The position numbers were made by a program, and so were the translations under genes. From Notospermus geniculatus (Eukaryota > Nemertea > Pilidiophora > Heteronemertea > Lineidae), in the NCBI GenBank assembly GCA_002633025.1, contig NMRB01000251.1:145555-209554 (forward strand): a stretch of 64,000 bases of DNA. The letters are read 5' to 3'. Under the pieces are notes generated by a model. That model did not search any database, was not told where the DNA came from, and worked only from the letters and a program-made list of their open reading frames with translations. This document shows positions 12,208 to 23,889 of this stretch, piece by piece; within the stretch, counting starts at the first letter, position 1, and each line of letters starts with the position of its first letter.

Positions 12208-12425
12208 GCGCGGTGGCATAATGATTAGGGGTGTGGTGGACTCGTGATCGGAAGGTCGCGGGTTCGATCCCCGGCCGTGCCACTCTGTAACTCTCAACTG
12301 GCCTGAAATGTCCATCGTGTGCGCTATATTGTGGGTGCCCTTTGGAATCTACAGAAAGGTTCTGAATCATAGGCTGGGGTAATAATGTGTGAAGCGCTAT
12401 ATAAGAACTCTTTATTATTATGCTT
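12208..12425 (+). mobile_element. tRNA-derived SINE, family 3
   Basis: The head at 12208-12280 is a convincing 73-nt tRNA shape. Acceptor ends GCGCGGT and GCCGTGC pair, the A box includes GGCATAATGATTAGG, and the B box is GGTTCGATCCC. The tail ends with GTGAAGCGCTATATAAGAA and a TTATTATTATG run, the kind of tail seen in invertebrate SINEs. Its minus-strand translation gives the ARPGIEPATFRS-type peptide typical of SINE-derived false proteins. Confidence 0.85.
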
Positions 12426-13470
12426 CAAGCAGCTACACTCAGTGCAAGTCTCCAGACTGGCCAGACTTTAGCCATCTACGTGTATTTAGATACCCAGTGG
12501 CAGGCCAGTCACTTTTGGCCTGCCATGCACTTTTGGATACTTGTACTGAGGGGTGACTACATGTACACCTTGTTACTACACATGTAGAACTCTCCGACCG
12601 ACTTGCCTCCTCGGCCTCGCACAGGGTGAAAATCCGCCCACATACGTCCAGAAAGCTGTTGAATGGTAAAACCCAAAGTAATATGCGCAGTTGATAAAGA
12701 TATTCTATTTCATATAACAGCTCCGACACAAGGAAATGAGTCACTTGCTCGCCTTCCTAAAGAAGAGAAGGATTCTGGAACTCTGTGTACCCCACTCAGA
12801 GAACACTTGAAGCAAGCCAATATAGAGAATGATTCAGCCATTTGTAATACTTAATATCCCTTGTAGCTTGAACCGTTGCTTCCCGTATCGGATGTCGGTA
12901 TGGGACAAAAGGATTCGACAACTAGTAATAGCGATGTAGGGATGGTCAGCATGAGCTAGCGGGCCAATATAGAAGGCGAACAATGGGATACTGGTAATAA
13001 GCAGGGAGAGCATGGAGACAAGCTGGTCAAAGAGTCGACCCGAAGACAAAGAGAGTGCGCCAAGGTTGCGAGCACATGGTGTCGTGACTTTGTGAAATGT
13101 GAGGATTTGATAATAACTTCTGCATTACCAAAGAAACAGATTCTTATGCTACTTCTGTTGATGCAATCTCCCGTTACAAGAACTTGATTGCTGCAGATCT
13201 GAGAACAAGACATTTTTGTCGCGCAAAGGTCAGATGTTTGCTCTATCTCTACTGGTGTTGATATACCATTGGTTCATATTGTGATTATGAGAAGTAACTC
13301 AACAGCACTTGTCTCCAGCAGCCCAGAAGTATAGAGGAGCATTCTGCAAAATGCAAAATGGTATGAGATGATGACAGGCATTTCGATGTGTTCTGCCAGC
13401 CTATGGTCAATTTCATATTCAGTGATGTCCAAACGCGTAGGCCGCGACAGCTAATCAGTTGGATGGAGGA
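12426..13470. other. non-coding, nothing recognised
   Basis: Only short frames are present, with no resemblance to a protein family. Confidence 0.4.
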
Positions 13471-13746
13471 GCTTTGATAGCATAGTGTTTGTCACGTCCG
13501 CTTAGCAAGCGGCAGGTCCCGGGTTCGAATCCCGTGCCATGTGGGATTAATCATCCCTGGTCTTCAATCCGTCGCTTGGGACAGTAAGCCGTGGTGCCTG
13601 CCTTGTTCCTGTGCAAGGGCAAGTAAAAGACCCCATCCAAGTGAGGAGCAATCAGGAGTAGTTTGAGATGGCCTCTTCCATCTTACCAGGACCGATAATG
13701 CTGGGCTTCTGCCCTGATGGAAGGACACAAACACAAATACAAAATC
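13471..13746 (+). mobile_element. tRNA-derived SINE, family 2, copy 2
   Basis: The B box GGTTCGAATCC is at 13522-13532, preceded by CCGCTTAGCAAGCGGCAG. The body carries GGGACAGTAAGCCGTGGTG, CAAGGGCAAGTAAAAGACCC and ACAAACACAAATACAAA at the 3' end. It is co-linear with 11228-11482. Confidence 0.85.
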
Positions 13747-14975
13747 TGCATGAAAGCATTATGAAATTCTTCACATCATCAGGATTTCAACCCTCATTAC
13801 CAGAGTTAGAGTGGATTGTGTGCCATCCGACATCACCTTAAAATGCCAAACTGGGCCTCAGATGAAAATATGACCATAATGTTTGATCATAAAGAGGCAG
13901 TGGTGAACGTTAAGGGGCCAAACCTGCTCATAACCCGCTTGTTACACCTCCCAGTGGATGTCGCCCGGTGTGATGAATGTGCTTGCTCGGGCTGCAGCTG
14001 TCCCTTTAGACATCACGACGGGGCAAAATGGATGATGAATGGGAACTGAGGTGCTGGAGGGCCAAGAGGAGCACGGTCTGTCGACTGAACATGGCTCCTC
14101 TTAGGTTTTTGTGTCTGGTCGAGGCACAGGTCCGTTGGCTTGCAAGTGTCCGGATGCATTTCCATGCAGCTCGTTTTCAGGCTTGGTAAGTCCTTTTAGG
14201 GCGCTGCATATCATGGAATCCACTACCATCATGTGGCGAATGATTTGAGATCAAAAGAGACACGGATTTCACACTCTCGGCTACTGATTGGTAGCATTTA
14301 CTCATAACGTCGATGCGTCTGAATCAAGTTGAGTTATCTAAAGGGCAAACTATGGCAACGCATTGGCGTATACAACAAATAATAATGATTAATGAAAACG
14401 CATAAATCGCTCAATTTTTTGCAAAGCATGCGTTGATTACAATGTTAATCAAGTTCAATGGTAGCATCTCGATAATATCTATGCAGTAAACCCGTTGAAT
14501 GTCACTAACTGTGGAATGATTATTATAGATTATGAAATCAGTATCAGTTAAATTGTCACTAAACTCGTAAAATGCATCGAGAAATTTCTCTGTACGTGGC
14601 ATATTACCATGAGCTGCACATAGTTTGAATTGCTGTTCAGTGCAGAGGAATGTTTGGTTGTCGAGATCACAGGTTTTTACTGATTAAGACATAAGTGATA
14701 TGAGCTTTTCAGCCTTATTTGACTCATCAACTTCCAGAAATTATTCTAATCAATACGAAAATAGAACTCTTAAGTGTGCCACTCCAAGGGAGAGTTTTCT
14801 TGCACAAGTCGGGTCTCTGTGCAAAACTCAGCTGCAGTGAACAATGGACGGTCGTCCCTGGTCAAGGCGTAAGCCTTTTGACCATCGCGAGCCAACTCAG
14901 ACGGCAAGTTTCTCGCGGGGAACAGAGTGCCTTTAGGCATCTCACTAGACGGTGAGATTACACTTCTGGTAGCTC
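13747..14975. other. non-coding, nothing recognised
   Basis: No supported gene, RNA or repeat. Confidence 0.4.
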
Positions 14976-15066
14976 GACTTGAAAGTGCCAGCCTGAAGAA
15001 GACCCCGCCTGGGGTCGAAAATTTGCTAAGATTCTGGAAACTGACTTCCTGTTTATCATCACTAGA
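14976..15066 (+). repeat. dispersed repeat with GACCCC/GGGGTC hairpin, copy 1
   Basis: This segment matches 36013-36105: CTTGAAAGTGCC, then GAAGACCCCG, GGGGTCGAAAATT and TTCTGGAA, then GACTTCCTG and TTTATCAT. The GACCCC and GGGGTC arms form a hairpin with a four-base loop. Similar hairpin-plus-GTCGAAA tails occur at the 3' ends of some invertebrate retroelements, so a retroelement 3' fragment is likely. No reverse transcriptase is nearby. Confidence 0.6.
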
Positions 15067-15107
15067 CGGTGGGGGGGATCNCTGGCTGACAAGAATGATC
15101 TCAGCTT

Positions 15108-15223
15108 GACCAGTTCAAACTTCCTCACCCACCAGTAGGTCTGAAGGAACGGAAAATGCTTTGTTTGGAACCAGCGTGGGGAGAAATAACAAGCATTTTC
15201 CGTTTTGGAAATATGAATTGGTC
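15108..15223 (-). mobile_element. palindromic MITE (GGAAAATGC family), copy B
   Basis: The ends GACCAGTTC and GAATTGGTC are near-inverted. The inner arms ACGGAAAATGCTTTG and CAAGCATTTTCCGT are inverted around GGAACCAGCGTGGGG. Reverse-complemented, it aligns with copies A and D. One N (15081) lies just upstream. Confidence 0.7.
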
Positions 15224-16161
15224 TTTGGTTTTAGATGCAGGTGGTCGTATGCGACGATGTCATCAAGCTGTTGAACAGTGCGAACTCTGACCAGCCGTAT
15301 AATGCCGTTGTGTGCTAATGCCAGAATCTGTTGCATGCTGATACGAAGTTTTTATCAAGACATAACAGGAATGAAAACTTCTCCGGCATTCAAAGACCAA
15401 ATGTAGCCATCAACGGAGATTGATCACGCACATGGTACTTCTTATCGTCGCCTTGGAGATTTGATAAATGTCTTTTTTGCTCTTTGAAAATTTGAGCTCC
15501 GAACACCGATTTGAAGTAAAACCTGTTGACGTTTTTTGTGATATTTTTGTATCCGCTGAGGAATTTGCCTATAAACGCCCAGCGCCAGACCAGCGTGCAC
15601 GAGATCGTTTCTTACGTTCAGAATGTAACCGACATTAGGTTCAGAGTGTTGCTGGTGTTCTTTGCAACACACATTTTGACATGTTTGGAGTCGAGTTCGC
15701 TTGCCATTCTCCTGATAAGGTGAGACGTACAATACCACTCTACATCTAAGTCAAACTTGGATCCCTACACAAGTCATGAATATTGAGTTGAAGGTACTCG
15801 TGCCTTGCCTGAGCAACGATGTTTTTCAACTCATTCATCATTAGTTGTTTTTACTATAATTTCACATTCTAATCCCCGTGATGAAGACACGTCATTTCAA
15901 ATTAAACAACTCCACAAATGTACTATAAAAAATCTTGGAGTGCTTCTTCTGACAGTTAGTGTAATCCATGTAATCCCGCACTTGATACATCAGCATCCAT
16001 CCTATAACACCTCAATTAGCCGTGATGGATTCGGGATAAAAACTGACTGAGGCTCAAGTTTGACGGATGGTCAAGCAACAAGAATTTCATTTGTTTGCAC
16101 ACTAAAATTTGGCCTTGAATTTTGCATGTAACAAGTAGGCTACAAAATACGTTTTTGTCGC
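15224..16161. other. non-coding, nothing recognised
   Basis: Overlapping frames on both strands at 15442-15738 match no known family. Confidence 0.4.
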
Positions 16162-16268
16162 GGCCAGTTCGTACTTCTTCGCCGACCAGCGGAAAATGCT
16201 GTTATTTGTTTTCTCGTCGCTTGTTTCAAGCAAAGCATTTTCCAGAAGGGCGGAAAAGTGAATTGGCC
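16162..16268 (+). mobile_element. palindromic MITE (GGAAAATGC family), copy C
   Basis: The ends GGCCAGTTC and GAATTGGCC are inverted. The inner arms CGGAAAATGCTG and CAAAGCATTTTCC match the other copies, and the ACTTCTTCG segment matches ACTTCCTCA of copy B. Confidence 0.65.
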
Positions 16269-16871
16269 TAGAGAGGTCGTCTTCCGTATTGAACGACCCC
16301 TTAATTGCCAAAGGATGGTGCAGCTTCAGTAGGCCAGCCTGGGCCAGATCAAAGACGCGTATTTTGTATTTCATATTCAGAAGCATAACCGTTGTGGACA
16401 TACACGTAAGACCACTCATGATGACCGCCCACGTCGCCGTACTGAAAAACGAAGTCCAACACGAGAGCGATTCACTGACGTTTTTTTTCTCATTTTGGAA
16501 TGACCGATGGTCCTCACCTGATGTTAATCGGTATCTTGGGTATTAGAGGTGTGATTTCGAAGCCGTTTGCGATGGCACTGGCATCGATAAAACATTAGCA
16601 GGACTGTGATGCTATGCGGACTTCCCTAGCCTATCTGTCGCGGAGTAGGTGACTGGTCATATCAGCAAGACTAAGACCACTTCAACATGTTCAGTCTGCT
16701 GGTTCTGGAGTACAAATGAAGTACAGGCCATAGGCAAGTCTGTAGTACCTACCATTTGTGCATGCATAGAATAGAATACGCGGCGTGCATTACAAGGTAC
16801 ATGTATTTGTAGTTCACCAATCACAGCCGGCGACCTGGCAGCCAAATTAAAAGGTTCGATGGCCTAATATA
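16269..16871. other. non-coding, nothing recognised
   Basis: No supported gene or repeat. Confidence 0.4.
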
Positions 16872-17331
16872 AGCCGTGGTTACACTACATAAATCTCAGT
16901 GCTTTCCCCGGGGATTTTGCGGTTACACCTATAAATCGCCGAGTCTAAATAGACCCGTGTCTGAAATCCCCGTGCTTATTAGCCCCAGCGAACTCGAAGG
17001 GGCAACGCCGGGGCTATTTAGACACGGGGATTTTATGTAGTGTAACCGCGAAATCCCCGTGTTTATTTGTAGTTCCAAGCACCCGGCGACAGACGGCGAT
17101 GCAAATCGATGAGTCATGCGCATGTGTATAGGATATTTCACGCCTCCAGTAGCCACTCGATGACAGAGAGTTGCCTACATGCAGTGCCCCTATCGCCGGG
17201 ATACGGAACTTATTACCAATCGCACTTTTAGTAGTGTAACCGCTCGCCGTGTCAACGCCGTGTTTTTTCTGGTTCGGAAAAACCCCGTGTCTCAAAAAGC
17301 ACGGGGATTTTGGATAGGTGTAACCACGGCT
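16872..17331. mobile_element. DNA element with AGCCGTGGTTACAC termini, copy 1, with an internal inverted copy of its own ends
   Basis: The outer ends are AGCCGTGGTTACACTACATA (left) and GTGTAACCACGGCT (right). Inside lies a second inverted pair, GCGGTTACACCTATAAATC (from about 16919) and GATTTTATGTAGTGTAACCGC (to about 17050). A further GTAGTGTAACCGC follows near 17232. ATCCCCGTG/CACGGGGAT words recur throughout. No transposase frame is present. Relatives are at 48451-48693 and, as an end fragment, 62483-62526. Confidence 0.75.
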
Positions 17332-20300
17332 ATAGTAAGAACTGCTTACTGCATACTGTCGCACAATAATTGTGGGCCTACCAGACTGAAGTACACGTAG
17401 AAGCATTTACGATGCTTCATTCATACCAGCGATTGATTTGACTCAGATTAATTACTGTGCATTTCAAGTACTAACAACACTTGATACCCTTTTTTCGAAA
17501 GTCATTACGCCAAGTCAATGACCATCAGCCCAATACACTGAAGTCCTTACACATCATCTTTGATCGGAGCCAGCAAGCCAGGCGTGTGATACATCCAACA
17601 TTCTTCATCTCATCTCGACCAGTCGAGAACAATTGTCCGAATTAGATTGCTGATGACCACTGCGTCGAGGAATCCCAGCGGGCCAGAGAAACACAAGGCA
17701 TGCCCACTACATGCCTTTCGTCTAATGACTTCTAACCCGAATAAATCATTCGCATCTTACGCTTTTTCTTGGCTAGGTTTCTGTCTTATCTTCAGTCTTT
17801 GTTCCTTTACTCGCTCTCTTCTTTCCCGGCATGATTGGATAGACTTTTTGTCTCCTCTTTTCATTTTATTAACACCCACTCTTTGACTAACTGTGGCCAG
17901 GTCCTAGTATTTGCTCTTCGTGTTTGTTTTTCTGCACAGAACCAAAAGGATGACTTGCCTTTGCATTTAGCGGGTGATTTACAATAATAGACCATTTGGG
18001 AACAATCATCAACGGCATGTTATCAAGACTTTGTCATGTGCGATTTCAAAAAGTTGCTTTCTCTTTTGGGAAGAACTGACAGAATTAGGATGCATTAGCC
18101 ATCCACCTCAGCCTCAGCCTTTTTCTCTTCAGCATTCCAGACATGCTGAGCACCTCATTTTTTTCGAGTATGCAGTGACATGCCTTGGCTTTATCTGTAA
18201 GAAAGGATGTTTTTTATCCTCCCTGGATTGACCAGATTGCTTCTTTATATCCTGGTCATGCAAATCATACTGTTTTTGATGGGAAACGGGCTGACTTAAG
18301 AAGAAGGTCATAGCAACTGCCCATAGCGCCAACCATCACAGTCTGCCAAAATTCCACCCGCAATCGTCCACAACAGCAGATGTAGGCCTATATACCTTCC
18401 TGTTAGTGTCTTCTGCCTCGCTTGGGAGGCTCATCTTGTCCAGAAAGGAATGAAAAGTAGGCTCCTCAATCTCTTGCAGATAAAGTAAGACTGCCATTTA
18501 TTTTATGAGCATTTATTTGGAAAGAACACCTTTATCGTTTCGGCGTTATTGTTGCCGTTATCAAGAATTACCAGCATCGCCGCTCATTCCATCCGATTAG
18601 GGCGAGCCCGGTCAAACAGTCTATTTCCATCCCGATGTTATCATCTCTTTCTACGGCAAGCTTGATACAATTAGCTCTTCAAGGAGCCAATTTAACATGG
18701 GGTCGGGGAAGTGGTAACATCCGCCGGCCCCTGGTGATGAATTCCCAACACCAACCCAGGCCATACTTTGGACTCGTAAGTAGATGGTGATTTGTTACAG
18801 CGGCGTATGCCTGATCAATACCCTTGGCCGGCAATTGTCAGAACAATACCAACATATGCCAGCCATCACTAATTGTCCCTTCTATAGTGCGAAATGTATA
18901 CGTTGCCAACTGTGGTCTTTGGCAAGACGAGTCGAGAACTCAAGTGAGAGAGAAGGAAAAAAACAGCTGGGTGTAAATTCTTTTTTTCCTTTTGGCAAAA
19001 TTTACCAGGAGAGGAAGTATTGTCAGTAAGACGACACTTTAGACTCTGCCTTCAAGAATAGTTCTCTGCCTCCTAGCCGTTTTTGTGTCAACCATAAAAC
19101 CTGCTTATGCTGAATGAAAACGTGACTGTCTCTCTTGACTGAGTTCAGGTTTAAAACCTTATCCCCGTCAACCAAGACCGCATGGTCATGACTATTGGAG
19201 AGCAACAAGACAGATGTCATAAAATCTCAAATTCCTCTACAGGCAAAAACCAAGATGTGGAGAAATGTGGCAAACTTTCCACCCAATGCTTTGTTGTGAC
19301 TTGGTATCATTTACCTGTCTTTGAGGCAGAGGTGCGTGGTGTGTGTTACCAGGCAGAAGGTGGTTTCTTGTTCTCGATACTGCTTTGTGTGCGAAGGAAA
19401 CTGAAACTGCGTATTGGTTTTGCCGATGTGTCCTCGCGGTCTTAAGGGAAGCAGACATCGACTTGTGGTATTCGTATAAGAGGAAGAGGAAGACAAGAAG
19501 CGAACGGTTTACAACACGCTTCTTCTAATCATTGTTCATCTGGCTTAGATTGTAGATCGCGCAACGAACAGCAAGTTCGTTCTTCTTATCAATCAACGAG
19601 CAGGATGTGTGTCGAAGAATAGCAAAAAAAAACTCATTCGTCTATCGACCTAATGGCGCTAACATTATGTGGCTATACATTTTTGTACCATATTTTCCAT
19701 CTTACTTAGCAATAGAAGTATTTTCGATCAGACCATTTGTGATGCCGTCAGGTCCTCGCCACATGCACAAGTTCAATAAGGCTGATTTTCTACCTACTTA
19801 GCAATAGCATTACTGTAGGCAACCTCTAATTATCGCCCATTTTCATCTCAGAAGTGCTTTTCCTGGTTCTTTAATTCACTATTAACGCGACTAATACACT
19901 TAACTGTGAAGCAAAACCACTTTCGTCCATTCATACTGCGCACAGTTGGTAAATGTCTCACTTGCCCCGTTATTCGCTGCTGTTACTGGTCCCAGCGCAT
20001 GGAACTCAAGGCTGATACTGTTATGCTGTTACTGGAGTTTTTCTGAAACCAACTTTCAAGCTTTTTGCTGAACTAGTCAGAAATACTTGGACGGTGAATT
20101 CGAGCAAGTTCTGGGTACTGACAAAAATAGATAAGAGAGAATCTATTTTGGTACTGATAAAACCAAGGCAATGACGATAAAAGGACAATGTCATCACATG
20201 ATTTCGGTGGATAATAGTACTTTCTATTTAGCGACTACGGCCGGCAGAAAACTCATTCTGGGACCACGTATGGTAGAAAAAAATGTAACAACTCCCTTGT

Positions 20301-21070
20301 CACAACTTGACCATTAGCTTGTCGATCGTGATTGGTGATTATAAGGAAAGGAGTACTTTCAACGACCTTCTCCTCTCTCCTGCCCCAACTGATTGGTCCC
20401 ACATGACAGCTGACAACGCTCATTTGTCATTACTTTATTATGTGATAAAGACCTGTCATCCGTCCATTGTCATCATGTTATCAATCTATCGAGACCATTG
20501 GCATGTTGATTATCAATAAATCATTACTTTTGCTTCATTTTTGTGGCTGGCCTTTTCGTCAAAAGGTATGGCAGTGACTCACTGAGCGTGATGACGATTG
20601 GTCCTCGTTCGTCCATTAGTTGGTGAGAGACGGCGGATTCGATTCTGCTCGTGCTAGGCCTACAGGTACCACGGCTACGATAATTCGCAGCAAATTACAA
20701 TAAGCTGTTCGTGTTTTATCAGGTGGTTGTTCTTTCACACTGTAGCCCTGGTGATAAAGAACTATTGGTTAAAGCAGGATGTTGACAACGGATTAGTTCG
20801 CACCTGTCAATTTTACTTTACGGTTGCTAGCGGTTTCTTATCGGTACAAGCTTTGGGGAACCTAATCCTGTTGCAAAGGCTTTGAGCAACGTAAACTTCA
20901 CCTACAACTTTATCACGAACGTTACAGCGTACGTCAGCTGAATGAAACTACGATCGGCAAAGTGATCCACACGGGCTCCTCGTCTTTCCTGACAAGCTAT
21001 GGACGCCAAACGCCGTCGTATAGGGTGCTCTACCTCGTCCCCATGTGCTTGTTTGTTGCCAATGAAAGCC
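17332..21070. other. long non-coding stretch, nothing recognised
   Basis: About 3.7 kb without a supported gene, tRNA or repeat. The open frames are short and none resembles a known protein. Confidence 0.4.
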
Positions 21071-21092
21071 ATCAAAGGAGGTTCCACGACGG

Positions 21093-21157
21093 TGACGTCA
21101 CGGTAATTTCAAGATGGCGGCGGTCAATGTGAACAGCACCACTTTGCCAGCGAAGAG
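21093..21157 (+). promoter_or_regulatory. CRE plus TISU start and splice donor: candidate promoter and first exon
   Basis: A palindromic CRE TGACGTCA (21093-21100) stands 14 bp before an ATG (21114) in the context CAAGATGGCGGC, a full match to the TISU consensus SAASATGGCGGC. The frame encodes MAAVNVNSTTLPAK and meets a good donor, AAGAG/GTATGG, at 21157/21158. On the opposite strand an ATG at 21072 opens a 56-codon frame starting about 20 bp from the CRE, so the site could be bidirectional. No second exon was identified. TATA-less housekeeping promoters often look like this; the gene identity is unknown. Confidence 0.35.
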
Positions 21158-21179
21158 GTATGGTCAGAAGATTGTGATG

Positions 21180-22790
21180 AAGGTCAAGACATCACGAGTC
21201 TTACCATGAGTTGTACCAACTCCAGAACTAACGCCACTCCATGCACCGATCTCACATCGGTAGGCTACACACAGCCATATTGGATTTCTTGGGCCAATTA
21301 CAACATTGATCATTGTTTTAATGTATCGCCTTCAGCCTTGCCGACACTCCCTTCTACCACTGGGAGTCGTTAGACATGGTCTTGGTGGATTGTTCCCGAT
21401 GACCTATGGCTACTGTGGTATCTTAGAACGCTGCAGGTTGGTGGCGGCTACGCCCATGTCTGGTTCTATCGCGCGCAAGTGCACTGACGCCGTAACCTCA
21501 CGTGCGACAAGGAAGTAACTTGGATGCGATCATTTCGGAGGCACCAAAGGACCAAAACCAAAGGGACCAAAGGAGAGCAAGCTGTAGTTTTTACCACACG
21601 GCATGCGTTCAAAGACAGAATACATCTTTGAATGTTGCTATTTTTCTACGGTACGGACAAAGCTTTTGGTCTTTCAAGTACCAGTATCCGGCTCTGTATC
21701 TCCCCAAAAGATATCACGCACCTGCATCACCATCAGTAGGCTAACATTACACATTCAAGAATTAACAATAGCCTTGCATCACGCAACATGCCACGGCATA
21801 TGCATGTATAAAAACAGCAAAAGCTACAACGAATGCAATATCATAAAGTAGCAGGGAAAGGAAATGTACACAGTGTATTGTCAAGTTCAATCATCGTCAA
21901 CGTCCCATTCACACACGCGACAGAAGAAGAGAACAAAACACAGCTTGCTGAATGATTGAGTCGATATACAATCAGACAGTCAGCTCCACAATACAAGGTT
22001 GGGAAAACTAATCTCATCTTGTTGTCTTTAAAATTGATTTATGCTTTACAATCAACATCAAAATGTATATTCTTCCAAATGTGCAAATATGCACTGAAAG
22101 ACTGAAATGAAATGGTCCAGGGACCATGTGCTCACCTGGGTCCGACGACGATGGACAAACCGGGATTAGTGTAAGCTCCCGCCAGGTGATCAGCTGAAAA
22201 TACTTGAACCCTACCAATGAAGTTTTCATTGGAAAGCTCTTACTGAGTACTTCCAAATGAATACCTATGTCACATGGTCCTCGTATAGTGTCATAGTCAT
22301 AACTTTTGTACATTGTTTTGCCGTAGGCAGTGAGTGGTTTAACTGAACTATTTAGTGATTTCGATACAAGTTAAAGTTAATATGCTTGGAGTTCTGTCAA
22401 TCAAAATGATGACACTAACGTTAACCAAGTAAATCACTCATCCTCTTCACTTCTCAATTTAGCCACGCGATATCACAGCAACCTGTCAGCTTATTCCCCA
22501 ACCAGTTCCCCTCTGACAGCTCCCTTTCAACAAACTCTTTCCCAAAGGCGAAGATAAGCTAAACTATCTTAAACAGCAATTTATAGTTTTAACACAATGT
22601 CCCTCGGCAGAAATCTATTGCCATTATTTCCCCTTAAAATAAGATTACTCTCAACAGAATTCTTCTTTCAATTAGTCATGGTGAATGCTGTAACACTTTG
22701 CGTTTCAGCAGCGAAAGGAAACAGTGAGTTTGTGCAACGGCCTGGTATAGCCAACAACAACACGTTTGTTGCGATTTAATACATGGAGGA
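21180..22790. other. non-coding; copy of a GGTCCnnGGACCATGTGCTCAC word
   Basis: ATGAAATGGTCC followed by GGACCATGTGCTCACC at about 22107-22137 matches the start of the repeat at 55729-55760. It is probably an end fragment of that repeat family. Nothing else is seen. Confidence 0.4.
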
Positions 22791-22792
22791 GG

Positions 22793-22920
22793 TTGTACAT
22801 CAAGATCTACGGTACGGTCACGCCGGTTAACAATGGTTATAACACACGGTCGCGAACCCTTTGTGAAGCCTTTCTTAACCGGCGTGTCCGTGTACCGTGA
22901 AGTTTCATGTAATCACAGCC
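22793..22920. mobile_element. hairpin MITE, relative of 23756-23886
   Basis: The arms ACGGTACGGTCACGCCGG (from 22809) and CCGGCGTGTCCGTGTACCGT (to 22899) are inverted. The centre CCCTTTGTGAAGCC and the outer CATGTAA...CAGCC spacing match the element at 23756-23886, although the arms themselves have diverged. The outer boundaries are approximate. Confidence 0.55.
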
Positions 22921-22976
22921 TTCCATTGTTAAACCTTGCTCGAACAATACAAATCATCGTTTAAGCATTGTGGTAC

Positions 22977-23530
22977 TACACCGTGGAGAATCGTCAGCGC
23001 ATGCACCGAGTTTTTCTGGTGGCAGCGCTGTGCACCGAGTCAAAACATGGCGGCAGTGTGACATATCGATGTGTGTGTTGCCCACTAAAACGCGACAGAT
23101 GGACAGTTTTGGTCGAGGTGAGCGAGTTTAAGTAAATTCGAGGATGATCTAGTGATAATTTGCAATAGAACAAGCCGAAATATAGGTGCTGAAGGAATGT
23201 TGTTTCTTTGTTTGAAGTGGAAATGTTCGTAGAGTTGGGACGGCGTTTTATCGACCGCAGTTTCCACGGAGTGACACTTGAACTTTTCCACTTCAAATGT
23301 AAAATTGACCACGTAATTCCAATGAATGAAGCTTCAGATTAATAGACGATAAACTGGAGGTCATCCTCGGCATAGTCTATGTGCGTATAAGTTTCATCTT
23401 CGGTACATTTGCTCCCCGCTTTGGAGTTGACATCTTCAACATTCGTGACACAGCCGCCATGTTTTGCCTCGGTGCACAGTGCTGCCACCAGAGAAACTCG
23501 GTGAATGTGCTGACGATTCTCCACGGTGTA
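22977..23530. repeat. inverted duplication with about 85-bp arms around ATGGCGGC
   Basis: The left arm (22977-23068) and the reverse complement of the right arm (23439-23530) share TACACCGTGGAGAATCGTCA, CACCGAGTTT, CTGGTGGCAGC, CTGTGCACCGAG and AAAACATGGCGGC in order, separated by about 370 bp. On the minus strand the right arm gives an ATG frame of 27 codons (MAAVSRMLKMSTPKRG...). On the plus strand the left-arm ATG stops after four codons. It could be a foldback element or an inverted copy of a promoter and first exon. Confidence 0.7.
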
Positions 23531-23755
23531 CTAACCCTAACCGATCTATCCCGACACCTCAATTGTTCAATCAACCTCACGTGTTTTCGACACGACGAAT
23601 GGACAGATTTTGCCCAACATCAACGCAGTGTGCGGATCATACAATCGTGATGTGGGCCCGCTACAAAGACAAGAAGGCTGGAACCGAACGGAACGTTTCG
23701 CAAGATGAAATGAGGCAGCACAGTCAACCGTCAAGGCTCGCAGTCGATGATCTTA

Positions 23756-23886
23756 GGCTGAGTTTACATCGAGGCACACGCGACACGAACACGCAGGCGA
23801 ACAAAGGTTTCATGGGGATGAATCCTTTGTGAAGCCATTGTTCGCCTGCGTGTTCGTGTCGCGTGTGCCTCGATGTAAACTCAGCC
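23756..23886. mobile_element. MITE with perfect 49-bp inverted arms and TTA target duplication
   Basis: The left arm begins GGCTGAGTTTACATCGAGG and the right arm ends in its exact complement, giving 49 paired bases around a 33-bp loop. The direct repeat TTA flanks both ends (23753-23755 and 23887-23889). A 3-bp TTA duplication is typical of PIF/Harbinger elements. The lack of mismatches suggests recent insertion. Confidence 0.85.
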
Positions 23887-23889
23887 TTA

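Noticed and set aside
12208-12280. tRNA gene
   Set aside because: It has a good tRNA shape and A/B boxes, but is followed by a SINE body and tail. The same reasoning applies at 10226-10295, 11228 and 13471.
12119-12370. 83-codon minus-strand frame with an ARPGIEPATFRS-type peptide
   Set aside because: This is the antisense translation of a tRNA-derived SINE, a common false protein.
14994-15022. Hammerhead ribozyme core (CTGAAGA, hairpin, GAAA)
   Set aside because: There is an unpaired base between CTGAAGA and the hairpin, no helix III or I could be placed, and the second copy has a broken core (CTAAGGA).
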